Assembly: GCA_900078375.1 (NCBI GenBank) | Contig: FLQS01000007.1 | Location: 62,001 to 126,000, forward strand | Source: an uncultured Mycobacterium sp. | GTDB lineage: Bacteria > Actinomycetota > Actinomycetes > Mycobacteriales > Mycobacteriaceae | Direction of reading: 5' to 3' | DNA length: 64,000 nucleotides | Shown: piece after piece, positions 17,445-26,192 of the stretch | How positions within the stretch are numbered: position 1 is the first letter of the stretch | Layout of the letters: each line of letters begins with the position of its first letter | Made by a program: the position numbers and the translations under genes | Notes under the pieces: model-generated | What the model was told of the DNA's origin: nothing | The model's database searches: none | Seen by the model: only the letters and a program-made list of their open reading frames with translations

Positions 17445-18123
17445 GCCGATCGGCGTCGGCGAGGTCGTCGAGCAAGCGGTAGCGACCGGCCATGGCTGCC
17501 GCGGCAATCCGGTTCGTCACGCCGAGCTTGTGCAACAGTGCGGCGACCATCCGCTTGGCGGTGCGCTCCGACACCAGCATCCGCGCGGCGATATCGGTGG
17601 TCTCCATCCCGGTGGCCAGCAGGATCCACAACCGCAGGTCCTGGTCGGACAGGCCGGCCAGCAGGGTCGACGGCGGCCTGCGGGTGCTGGTCAACAGCGC
17701 TTCGAGCAGCGTGCGGTCCACCACGCACAGACCCTCGGCGATGGTCCACAGCGGGCCCGCCAGTGCCTCCGGCCGTGCCGTCTTCGGCAGGAATCCGTCG
17801 GCACCGGCGCGTAGGGCCTCCTCGGCCAGGCCGAGATCGTCGGTGCCCGACAGCGCCAAGATGCGGGTCGTCGGGTGGCGGGCCTTGACGTGGCGGATCG
17901 CAGCCACCCCGCCCAGGGGCGGCATAGTCAGATCGATGATCGCGACGTCCGCTTTGCAGCTGGCGACCAGGTCGGCCGCCTCTTCGACATACGTGGTCTG
18001 GCCACCGATGGTGAACAGCTCGCCCCACTCGCGGGTCAGCAGCAGGGCCAGGCCCTGGGCGAACAGCTCGTGGTCGTCGACGATGACCACGACTATTTTC
18101 GATCCCCCGACCCTGCCGTCCAT
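17437..18123 (-). CDS. LuxR/NarL-family response regulator
   Basis: 228-residue two-component regulator. The receiver has D16-D17 in VVVIVDDHELFAQGLALLLT, phospho-acceptor D64 in AIIDLTMPPLGG, and a lysine in GFLPKTAR. The C-terminal helix-turn-helix runs from about 160 (LSDQDLRLWILLATGMETTD, ERTAKRMVAALLHKLGV). ATG at 18123 is chosen; the frame runs on to 18363 but that part overlaps the divergent kinase gene. No ribosome site is visible, yet a TAGCAT lies exactly 7 bases upstream, which would fit a leaderless transcript. Its partner is the histidine kinase starting 24 bp away on the other strand. Candidate targets are the two identical palindromes at 17182 and 19453. Confidence 0.88.
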   Translation of the reverse strand: MDGRVGGSKIVVVIVDDHELFAQGLALLLTREWGELFTIGGQTTYVEEAADLVASCKADVAIIDLTMPPLGGVAAIRHVKARHPTTRILALSGTDDLGLAEEALRAGADGFLPKTARPEALAGPLWTIAEGLCVVDRTLLEALLTSTRRPPSTLLAGLSDQDLRLWILLATGMETTDIAARMLVSERTAKRMVAALLHKLGVTNRIAAAAMAGRYRLLDDLADADRLS

Positions 18124-18130
18124 TGCCGCG

Positions 18131-18136
18131 ATGCTA
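18131..18136 (-). promoter_or_regulatory. candidate -10 for a leaderless LuxR-regulator transcript
   Basis: On the minus strand the hexamer TAGCAT (4 of 6 matches to TATAAT) is followed by exactly 7 bases and then the regulator ATG at 18123. That geometry places transcription start on or beside the start codon. Mycobacteria use leaderless mRNAs often, and no Shine-Dalgarno sequence is present. No convincing -35 was seen. Confidence 0.35.
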
Positions 18137-18147
18137 GCGCCAACCCT

Positions 18148-19449
18148 ATGGTCAGCCGGGTGAGACCGCTGGATCGCTTGACCGGAACAGACAACGGCTA
18201 CGCCCTGGCCCGCATCGTGGTCGCGGTGCGCACCGCGATCGTGGTGTCCATCGGCGTCGTCCTGCTCATCGGTCCCGGCTGGGCCCGCCAGCACGCCACG
18301 GCCACGTACGCCGTCCTGGCAGCGGCCCTGGTGTACGCCGCGATACTGCTGGCCAACGCGCAACTCGAAGTCCGGCGCACCCGTTACTCGTGGCTGATCA
18401 CGATTCTGGACTCGGGGTTCACGCTGGCCGTCGTCGGGCTCACCGGCGGCGCCTACAGCCCGGTCGTATCGGTGCCGGTCGCGGTCATCGTGGCGTCGGC
18501 CGCCCGGCTGTCATTCGCCGAAGCCCTGACCGCCGCAGTGCTGTTCAGCGCCGCCTTCGTTCCCGTCGCCCTGGCATCGTCGCCCCGGCTGCCGTTCGCC
18601 GTCGCCCCGGTGGTGCAGACCGGTTGGTGGGCGTTCTTCGTGGTGTGTGTCGCGATCATCACCGCGGGCCTGTCGGCGCTGGCCGAACGCGAGCACCGGT
18701 CGCGCGTCCACGCGCTCGTGGAAGCCGAGGCCGAACACGCCGCCGCCGAGGAGGAACGCGACCTGCGCGCCCGGCTGCTGCGGTCATACCAGTCCCAGCA
18801 GGACGGACTGCAGGTCCTGGTCCACGAGTTTCGCACCCCGATCGCCTCGCTCCAGGCGCTGATGAGTGCGCTCACCTCGGCGTCGCCGATGTCGTCCGAC
18901 GACCGCGCCACCAGCCTGCGGCTGGCCGACCGCCACGTCCACCACCTCGCCGACATGATCGAGGCGCTCTCCGACGTCGCCCTGAGCAGGCGGCCCACCT
19001 TCTCGTCCGGCCGGATGCGGCGGGTCGACATCACCGACGTCGTCACCGCCGCCGCCGACGCGGTCGGCCTGACCCCGCCGCGGCTGCGGCTGACGTCGAC
19101 CGGTGACGTCAGCGCGGTCGTGATCAACGCCCAAGGACTGCGGCGGGTGCTGACCAATCTGCTGGAGAACGCGTCCCGGCACGGCCGCGACGCACCCGTG
19201 GACGTCAGCTGCGCCCGCGACGGCGACGACCTGGTGATCGCGGTTCTCGACCGCGGGCCGGGCATCCCCACCGAGAACCTGGGCGAACTGACCGCCAAAT
19301 ACGTCAGCGCCGGCGGCCAGCGCGGCACCGCCGGCCTGGGCCTGTGGATCGTGCAGCAGATCGTCGAGGCGATGGGCGGTCGCGTTGACTTCGCCGCACG
19401 CGGCGGCGGCGGTCTGGCCGCAACGTTCCGGGCGCCGATCCAGTCCTGA
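18148..19449 (+). CDS. membrane sensor histidine kinase, partner of the LuxR regulator
   Basis: 433-residue kinase. About six hydrophobic segments occupy residues 20-178, followed by a coiled, charged linker (HALVEAEAEHAAAEEERDLR). The phospho-acceptor is H226 in LQVLVHEFRTPIASLQ, followed by an HATPase domain with NLLENASRHGRDAP, LDRGPGIPTENLGE and GTAGLGLWIVQQIVEAMGGR. No large extracellular loop is seen, so sensing may occur within the membrane, as for a hydrophobic ligand; that is inference. ATG at 18148 lacks an obvious ribosome site. It starts 24 bp from the divergent regulator, and the P450 operon follows. Confidence 0.87.
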   Translation: MVSRVRPLDRLTGTDNGYALARIVVAVRTAIVVSIGVVLLIGPGWARQHATATYAVLAAALVYAAILLANAQLEVRRTRYSWLITILDSGFTLAVVGLTGGAYSPVVSVPVAVIVASAARLSFAEALTAAVLFSAAFVPVALASSPRLPFAVAPVVQTGWWAFFVVCVAIITAGLSALAEREHRSRVHALVEAEAEHAAAEEERDLRARLLRSYQSQQDGLQVLVHEFRTPIASLQALMSALTSASPMSSDDRATSLRLADRHVHHLADMIEALSDVALSRRPTFSSGRMRRVDITDVVTAAADAVGLTPPRLRLTSTGDVSAVVINAQGLRRVLTNLLENASRHGRDAPVDVSCARDGDDLVIAVLDRGPGIPTENLGELTAKYVSAGGQRGTAGLGLWIVQQIVEAMGGRVDFAARGGGGLAATFRAPIQS

Positions 19450-19452
19450 CGC

Positions 19453-19468
19453 TGGCCCGCGCAGGCCA
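19453..19468. promoter_or_regulatory. 16-bp near-palindrome upstream of P450 (site 2)
   Basis: An exact copy of the 16-bp TGGCCCGCGCAGGCCA at 17182-17197. Here it sits 3 bases after the histidine-kinase stop and 111 bases before the P450 start. The similarity covers TGACGC before the motif (with one indel) and a following TGGC..CG..GTGC..GGTCC-type element. Its presence ahead of both the ferredoxin and the P450 supports a common operator. Terminator and flanking-repeat explanations remain open, since both copies closely follow stop codons. Confidence 0.6.
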
Positions 19469-19474
19469 GTGATT

Positions 19475-19486
19475 GGCACGCGTGCC
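19475..19486. promoter_or_regulatory. perfect 12-bp palindrome in the P450 promoter region
   Basis: GGCACGCGTGCC reads the same on both strands and lies 6 bases after site 2, 93 bases before the P450 start codon. The ferredoxin side has only an imperfect relative (GGCTCGTGC at 17203). It may be the second half of a composite operator. A 12-bp palindrome in GC-rich DNA could also be chance. Confidence 0.35.
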
Positions 19487-19579
19487 GGTCCCGAGTACGC
19501 CCGACGCTGACGACCATGGGGACGACGCCGACGTGATGCGAACCACACCAGCGCGCGCGGCAGTGACGAGAGGACACCG

Positions 19580-20854
19580 ATGACCGCCCCCACCACCGCG
19601 CCCACCCACGGTGACATCGACCTGAGTGCCCGGTCGTTCTGGGCCAAGACACCGGAAGAAAAAGACGCCGCCTTCGCGGTGCTGCGCCGGGAGAACCCGG
19701 TGCCGTGGAGTCGCCCGGCCGAGTCCGATCTGCTGCCACCCGAGCTCAACACCAAGGGATTCTGGTCGCTGACCAAGCTCGAGGACATCCGGATGGCCAG
19801 CCGCCACCCGGAGATCTTCTCCTCCGCCCAAGGCATCACGATGGAAGACTTCGCGCCCGAGGCGGTCGAGATCGCCCAGTCCTTCATCGCGATGGATGCA
19901 CCCCGGCACACCCAGCTGCGGGGCATCACGACCGAGGCGTTCAAGCCCAAGAACGTCCGGCGGCTCGAAGACTGGATCCGCGGCCACGCCCGCGATCTGG
20001 TCACCGAGATGGCCCACCTCGGTGAGGGCGACTTCGTCGAGCTGGTGTCGGTGAAGCTGCCCGGACGCATCTTCGGCAGCTTCTTCGGGCTGCCCGAAGG
20101 CGACCTGCGCGACAAGGCCGTCAGCGCGGCGCAGCGCCTGGTGGGCTGGACCGACCCGAACATCCGTGGCGAACAGAGCGAACTCGAGCTGTTCATGGGG
20201 GCCGTCATGGATCTCCACACGGTGGCCACGGAGTTGATTCCCGAGCGGCGCGCGAACCCCGGTGACGACCTGCTCACCTGGATGGTGCAGGCCGAATTCG
20301 ATGGCAAGAAGATGACCGACGACGAGCTCAAGGCGTTCTTCGTACTGATGGGGGTGGCCGCCAACGACACCACCCGGCATGCCTCCGCACACGCCATCGC
20401 CGCACTCTCTAAGTTCCCCGACCAGCGTGCGTTACTCGTCGAGGACGTACCGGGCCGCATCGACACCGCGGTCGAGGAGATCCTGCGCTGGGGATCGCCG
20501 CTGCTGCACATGCGCCGCACCGCCACCCGGGACATCACCGTTCGGGGCTCGGAGATCAAGGCCGGCGACAAGGTCGTGCTCTGGTATTACTCGGCCAACC
20601 GCGACGAGGATGTCTTCGACGACCCGCACACCTTCGACATCCTGCGAAACCCGAACCCGCACATCGCATTCGGTGGTGGTGGCCCGCACTTCTGCCTGGG
20701 CGCGGCGTTGGCCCGCACCATGCTGCGCACACTGCTGACCGAGGTGTACACCCGGATCCCGGACATCTCGGCACCCGAGCCCAACTATGCGCTGGCCAAC
20801 TTCATCAACGGCATCAACAGCCTGCCGGCGACCTGGACTCCCGAGCAGCGCTGA
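19580..20854 (+). CDS. cytochrome P450
   Basis: 424-residue soluble bacterial P450. The heme-binding loop is FGGGGPHFCLGAALAR with the thiolate ligand C372. The I-helix oxygen-activation motif is GVAANDTTRH, the K-helix ExxR is VEEILRW, and the substrate region begins with SFIAMDAPRHTQLRGITTEA. The overall look is of the CYP125/CYP124-like part of the mycobacterial P450 set that hydroxylates sterols or branched lipids, but the subfamily cannot be fixed by eye. ATG at 19580 after GAGAGGA. The alcohol dehydrogenase follows 31 bp downstream, so oxidation of the hydroxylated product by that enzyme is plausible. Electrons would come through the ferredoxin at 17253. Confidence 0.92.
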   Translation: MTAPTTAPTHGDIDLSARSFWAKTPEEKDAAFAVLRRENPVPWSRPAESDLLPPELNTKGFWSLTKLEDIRMASRHPEIFSSAQGITMEDFAPEAVEIAQSFIAMDAPRHTQLRGITTEAFKPKNVRRLEDWIRGHARDLVTEMAHLGEGDFVELVSVKLPGRIFGSFFGLPEGDLRDKAVSAAQRLVGWTDPNIRGEQSELELFMGAVMDLHTVATELIPERRANPGDDLLTWMVQAEFDGKKMTDDELKAFFVLMGVAANDTTRHASAHAIAALSKFPDQRALLVEDVPGRIDTAVEEILRWGSPLLHMRRTATRDITVRGSEIKAGDKVVLWYYSANRDEDVFDDPHTFDILRNPNPHIAFGGGGPHFCLGAALARTMLRTLLTEVYTRIPDISAPEPNYALANFINGINSLPATWTPEQR

Positions 20855-20885
20855 ACACCGATAACCAAGACCGAGAAGGACATTC

Positions 20886-21992
20886 ATGAAGACGAAAGCC
20901 GCAGTGCTGTGGGGATTGCACCAGAAATGGGAGGTCGAGGAGGTCGAACTCGACGGGCCCAAACAGGACGAGGTCATGGTCAAGCTGACCGCCAGCGGCC
21001 TGTGTCATTCCGATGACCACCTGGTCACCGGTGACATGCCGATGCAGCTGCCGGTGGTCGGCGGCCACGAGGGCGCCGGCGTGGTGGTCGAAGTCGGCCC
21101 CGGCGTCAAGGACGTCGCCGAGGGCGACCCGGTGGTGCTCAGCTTCATTCCGGCCTGCGGGCGTTGCGAGCCGTGCGCACGCGGGATGAGCAACCTGTGT
21201 GTTCTCGGGGCAGCGATCATCGCCGGCCCGCAGTTGGACGGCACCTTCCGGTTCCACGCCAGGGGTCAGGGCCTGGGCCAGATGTGCGTGCTGGGAACGT
21301 TTTCCGAGTACACGGTCGTTCCGGTGTCCTCGGTGGTCAAGGTGGATCCGGCGATCGCGTTGGATACCGCCGCGCTGGTCGGCTGCGGAGTCACCACCGG
21401 GTATGGCAGCGCGGTGCGTACCGGCGAGACCCGCGACGGTGACGTCGTCGTGGTCATGGGTGTCGGCGGGATCGGCATCAACGCGGTCCAAGGAGCGCGC
21501 ATCGCAGGCGCCCGGATGATCGTGGCGCTCGACCCGGTCGAGTACAAGCGCGACCGATCTCTGGAGTTCGGTGCCACCCACACCGCCGCAACCGTCGAGG
21601 AGGCGCAGGCCCTGATCGCCGACGTCACCCGCGGTGCGATGGCCGACGTGTGCGTGATCAGTACCGACGTCGCCGAAGGCAGCTACGTAGCCCAGGGCCT
21701 AAGCCTGGTCGGCAAACGCGGCCGGGTGGTGATGACGGCGATCCCGCACCCGACCGACATGCAGGTCGATATGTCGTTGTTCGACCTGACACTCTACGAA
21801 AAACAGGTTCGCGGATCGCTTTTCGGCTCATCGAACCCCCGGCGCGACATCCCGCGGCTGCTCCAGCTGCACAACACGGGACAACTGAAGCTCGACGAGC
21901 TGGTCACCCGCGAGTACACCCTCGAAGAGATCAACCAGGGCTATGCCGACATGCACGCCGGGCTCAATCTGCGAGGGCTGATCCGGTACTGA
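20886..21992 (+). CDS. NDMA-dependent zinc alcohol dehydrogenase
   Basis: 368-residue class III-like medium-chain dehydrogenase. Catalytic zinc ligands appear in GLCHSDDH and VGGHEGAG, the structural zinc cluster in PACGRCEPCARGMSNLC, and the nucleotide-binding loop in VVVMGVGGIGINAV. The insertion VLGAAIIAGPQLDGTFRFHA is typical of the nicotinoprotein (NDMA-dependent) group. In mycobacteria these enzymes hold NAD tightly and are linked to the redox cofactor mycofactocin; no mycofactocin genes lie in this window. ATG at 20886 follows AGAAGGA. Probably one transcript with the P450. Confidence 0.9.
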   Translation: MKTKAAVLWGLHQKWEVEEVELDGPKQDEVMVKLTASGLCHSDDHLVTGDMPMQLPVVGGHEGAGVVVEVGPGVKDVAEGDPVVLSFIPACGRCEPCARGMSNLCVLGAAIIAGPQLDGTFRFHARGQGLGQMCVLGTFSEYTVVPVSSVVKVDPAIALDTAALVGCGVTTGYGSAVRTGETRDGDVVVVMGVGGIGINAVQGARIAGARMIVALDPVEYKRDRSLEFGATHTAATVEEAQALIADVTRGAMADVCVISTDVAEGSYVAQGLSLVGKRGRVVMTAIPHPTDMQVDMSLFDLTLYEKQVRGSLFGSSNPRRDIPRLLQLHNTGQLKLDELVTREYTLEEINQGYADMHAGLNLRGLIRY

Positions 21993-22060
21993 CCGGCACT
22001 TCACGTCCAGCCAGCGGATGGCTATTGTGAGGTGGGTCATATCAAAGGAGATGACCTGAC

Positions 22061-22171
22061 ATGAATGTTTCAGAGCCCAAACACACCGGTGGCTGTTCGT
22101 GTCGCTGTAACGCCTGCGACGGCGGCCATCACTGTCACAACATCGGCAGCGGCTGCAAGGTCAAGCTTTAA
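22061..22171 (+). CDS. 36-residue Cys/His-rich peptide, possible metallothionein-like
   Basis: A short gene with a good ribosome site (AAAGGAG at 22044-22050, 10 bases before ATG 22061). The peptide has six cysteines (C12, C14, C16, C19, C25, C32) and four histidines (H8, H23, H24, H26) in 36 residues, concentrated in GGCSCRCNACDGGHHCHN, and ends KVKL. Such density points to metal binding, as in bacterial metallothioneins. It does not look like the M. tuberculosis MymT sequence I remember. No signal peptide is seen. It lies 68 bp after the alcohol dehydrogenase and 42 bp before the DUF4383 gene. Whether it serves that cassette or acts alone is unknown. Confidence 0.8.
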   Translation: MNVSEPKHTGGCSCRCNACDGGHHCHNIGSGCKVKL

Positions 22172-22213
22172 CCCGGAGACGCCGCCCGAGATTGACCGCT
22201 CGAATCGACGGGT

Positions 22214-22684
22214 ATGCCAATCCGCATGGCAACCGCCCCTTCCGGCAGGCTCCGCCGGTCCCGAGTCGGCCTGCTGGCCGTACAGGGAGCCGCACTGTGT
22301 GTCGCTGCGGCGTTCCTCATCATCGCGATCGCCGGCTTCATCCCGGGCCTGACCAGCCGGGCTGAACTGTTCGGTGTCTTCGAAGTGTCGGTGCTGCACA
22401 ACGTGCTGCATCTAGCCTTCGGAGTGATCGGCCTGCTGCTCGCCCGCACGTTCGCCAGGGCCCGCGCCTACCTGATCGGCGGGGGGCTGATCTACCTCGG
22501 GTTGTGGGTGTACGGCCTGCTCGCCGGCGCGGACGGTCCAAGGAACATCCTGCCGCTCAACAATGCCGACAACTGGCTGCACTTCTCGATCGGTGTGGTG
22601 ATGACCGTGCTGGGCGTCACGCTGGCCGGCAGCCGGGTTCCCACCGGCGCCGACGGGGAGCCGCTGGTCATCGCCGAGGAATGA
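22214..22684 (+). CDS. DUF4383-type four-helix membrane protein
   Basis: 156-residue integral membrane protein with four hydrophobic segments, roughly residues 18-38, 53-74, 80-99 and 113-133. Motifs such as HNVLHLAFGVIGLLLA and NNADNWLHFSIGVVMTVLGV are typical of DUF4383, which is common in mycobacteria and has no established function. ATG at 22214 is taken; an ATG at 22226 is possible. It converges on ppx with 3 bp between the stop codons. It may be co-transcribed with the Cys-rich peptide. Confidence 0.8.
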   Translation: MPIRMATAPSGRLRRSRVGLLAVQGAALCVAAAFLIIAIAGFIPGLTSRAELFGVFEVSVLHNVLHLAFGVIGLLLARTFARARAYLIGGGLIYLGLWVYGLLAGADGPRNILPLNNADNWLHFSIGVVMTVLGVTLAGSRVPTGADGEPLVIAEE

Positions 22685-22687
22685 CGC

Positions 22688-23647
22688 TCAGGCGATGGAC
22701 AGCGCGATTCCGTCGAGAATGTCGTGCTCGCTGACCACCAGCTCGTCGATGCCCGCCCGCTGCCCCAGCGCATACGCCAGCTCTTCGACCACGATCGAAC
22801 CCCCGCCGATGACGTCGACGCGGCCCTCGTGCATCGGCCCGAGCGCAGCGCGCTGCTTGCGCGTCATCCCGATGAGCTGTTCGCACACGGCCAGCAGGTC
22901 TGCGAAGCCGACCCGGGACAGATGGATCGCGTCGGGGTCATAGGTGGTCATGTGCTGGGCCAGCGCAGCCAGCGTGGTGAAGGTTCCCGCCACCCCCACC
23001 CAGGTCGTGGCCTGTTCCACCGGCACCACGCGCAGCGCCTCGCCAAGACGTTCCCGCACCACCTCACGAGCGGCGGCCACCTCGGCGGCTGTCGGCGGGT
23101 CCGAGTGCAGGCAGCGCTCGGTGAGCCGCACGCAGCCGATGTCGGCCGAGAAGCTGGCCTGCACCCCGCCGCCGTCGCCGATCACCACCTCCGTCGAGCC
23201 GCCGCCGAGATCGACCACGACGAATGGCGCTGCGGCGCTGTCGAGTTCACCCACCGCGCCGTTGAACGACAGCTCGGCCTCCTCGTGGCCGCTGATCACC
23301 TCGGCGATCGCGCCGGGGACAGCCGGGTCAAGCACCTCGGCGGTCATCGCGAAGAACACGTCGCGGTTGGACGCATCGCGGGTTGCCGACGTCGCCACCA
23401 TGCGCACCTTGGGAACGTCGAAGCGCTTCAACAGCGCGGCATAGTCCGTCAGCGCCGCCCGGGTGCGTGCCAGCGCGTCGGGCGCGAATTGGCCGGTGGC
23501 ATCGACACCTTGGCCCAGCCGCACGATGCGCATCTCCCGGTGGACATCGTGCAGCCGCCCGGAGGCCATGTCGGCGATCAGCAGCCGGATGGAGTTGGTG
23601 CCACAGTCGATGGCCGCCACCCGGTTGGTCTCTACGTTGATGTCCAC
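22688..23647 (-). CDS. ppx: exopolyphosphatase (Ppx/GppA family)
   Basis: Hydrolyses terminal phosphates from polyphosphate or pppGpp-like substrates; ASKHA fold. The 319 residues have the family phosphate loops VAAIDCGTNSIRLLIADM and FVVVDLGGGSTEVVIGD, the glutamate segment EVISGHEEAELSFNGA, and DVIGGGSIVVEELAY. It is the short form without the C-terminal extension of E. coli Ppx, matching mycobacterial Ppx2 (Rv1026 as I recall). GTG at 23647 overlaps the DUF501 gene by 16 bp, so the two are coupled. Biochemical specificity within the family cannot be read by eye. Confidence 0.93.
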   Translation of the reverse strand: MDINVETNRVAAIDCGTNSIRLLIADMASGRLHDVHREMRIVRLGQGVDATGQFAPDALARTRAALTDYAALLKRFDVPKVRMVATSATRDASNRDVFFAMTAEVLDPAVPGAIAEVISGHEEAELSFNGAVGELDSAAAPFVVVDLGGGSTEVVIGDGGGVQASFSADIGCVRLTERCLHSDPPTAAEVAAAREVVRERLGEALRVVPVEQATTWVGVAGTFTTLAALAQHMTTYDPDAIHLSRVGFADLLAVCEQLIGMTRKQRAALGPMHEGRVDVIGGGSIVVEELAYALGQRAGIDELVVSEHDILDGIALSIA

Positions 23648-24129
23648 TCCCCCTTGTCCAGGATTCCCGCCATCCCCGGCTCGACGGCCAGCACCGCGAG
23701 CGCCTCATCGCCAAACGGGTTGACACCGCGGCCTTTTGCCAGCGAATGCGCGATCAGCACATGCAGGCACTTGATCCGGTCGGGCATGCCGCCGCCGGTG
23801 AAGGTCGTGCCCAGCGACTCGATCGCATCCCGCTCGGCCAGGTAGGACTCGTGTGCCCGACGATAGGCCGCGGCCAGGTCCGAATCCTGTTGCAGCCGTT
23901 CGCTCATCTGCCGCATCAGCCCGTCGGACTCCAGCCTGCTGGCTGCGGCGGTCAGCACCGGATGGGTCAGGTAGTACAAAGTCGGGAACGGGGTGCCGTC
24001 GGGCAGCCGGGGTGCGGTCTTGACCACCGCCGGTTCGCCATTGGGGCACCGATATGCGATCTCCAGTACGCCGCGCGGTTCCCGCCCCAACTGCCGGGCC
24101 ACCGCGTCGAGATCGGTGGGATCAACCAC
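23632..24129 (-). CDS. DUF501 family protein
   Basis: 165-residue conserved actinobacterial protein of unknown function. Recognisable blocks are EIAYRCPNGEPAVVKTAPRL, GTPFPTLYYLTHPVL, AHESYLAERDAIESLGTTFT and GGGMPDRIKCLHVLIAHSLA. GTG at 24129 gives VVDPTDLDAVARQLG; the open frame runs to 24222, but the upstream part overlaps ftsB. The gene lies between ftsB (8-bp overlap) and ppx (16-bp overlap), an order conserved in mycobacteria (Rv1024-Rv1026), so it probably belongs to one operon with them. Confidence 0.88.
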   Translation of the reverse strand: MVDPTDLDAVARQLGREPRGVLEIAYRCPNGEPAVVKTAPRLPDGTPFPTLYYLTHPVLTAAASRLESDGLMRQMSERLQQDSDLAAAYRRAHESYLAERDAIESLGTTFTGGGMPDRIKCLHVLIAHSLAKGRGVNPFGDEALAVLAVEPGMAGILDKGEWTST

Positions 24130-24793
24130 CGGCGGCCGGCGGTGGTGCAACGGGTTCCGGTGGCGGCGGCAAGGGCAACGTCGGCTCGGCCGGATCGCTC
24201 GTTGGGACCGGCGGCGGACCATGCGGTGTGTCGGCGATGGTGTGCCACAACGACGTGTACCACGGGTCGGTGTTGTGCACGGGTGCAGCCTGGGGACCGG
24301 TATCGGGCGTGACGGCAGCGCCCTGCGGCAGTTGCACCTGGTAGGGAATGTCGCCGGGCATCACGAAGCCCAGCCGTTCACGGGCCTGGGCGGCGATGTA
24401 CACCGGATCGCCGAGCTTGGCCTTCTGCGACTCCAGGTCGGCGATCTGCTCGCGCAGCGCCGCCTCCGACGCGGCCAGCTGCTTCATCTCGGTGCGCTGG
24501 GCGAAATAGGTGCGCACCGGTCCGGCGATGGTCAGCGTCAGCACACAGACCAGCGCCGCCAGGATCGCCGCGCGGCGCGCGGTGAAACCCAGTCGCTGTT
24601 CACTCTGTTGCTCCACCGAGGCCGCAATCGCCCGCCGGATCGGCTCGGTGACGCTCACCGGCTCGGCGGCCGCGCGCGTCTCAGCGGGCCGCGGTTTGGC
24701 CACCGGCGACGTGCGCGAGCGGACCCGACCCGACGCACCCGGCCGGGAGGCCGGGGAGCGCCGCTTCGGGTCGGGCCGCTTGCTTTCCGCCAC
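24122..24793 (-). CDS. ftsB: FtsB/DivIC-type septum formation initiator
   Basis: 223-residue bitopic division protein. A basic, disordered N-terminal tail (SKRPDPKRRSPASRPGA) is followed by one membrane helix at about 74-93 (AAILAALVCVLTLTIAG), a short coiled coil (EMKQLAASEAALREQIADLE) and the conserved YIAAQARERLGFVMPGDI. A long proline-rich C-terminal tail (PPPPEPVAPPPAAGG) follows. In mycobacteria the Rv1024 homologue is called FtsB and would pair with FtsL and FtsQ in the divisome. GTG at 24793. It sits 13 bp after eno. Confidence 0.88.
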   Translation of the reverse strand: MAESKRPDPKRRSPASRPGASGRVRSRTSPVAKPRPAETRAAAEPVSVTEPIRRAIAASVEQQSEQRLGFTARRAAILAALVCVLTLTIAGPVRTYFAQRTEMKQLAASEAALREQIADLESQKAKLGDPVYIAAQARERLGFVMPGDIPYQVQLPQGAAVTPDTGPQAAPVHNTDPWYTSLWHTIADTPHGPPPVPTSDPAEPTLPLPPPPEPVAPPPAAGG

Positions 24794-24806
24794 AGTGACG
24801 TGGAGC

Positions 24807-26093
<1,287 letters not shown>

Positions 26094-26192
26094 TTAGCTG
26101 TCTCCTTCGCGTCGTGGGGTGCGACGAATAGCCTAGATGGTCCCGGGCGCGGAGGCGCTCAATAGATTCAGGGGCCGGAAGCCTCTTACAAG

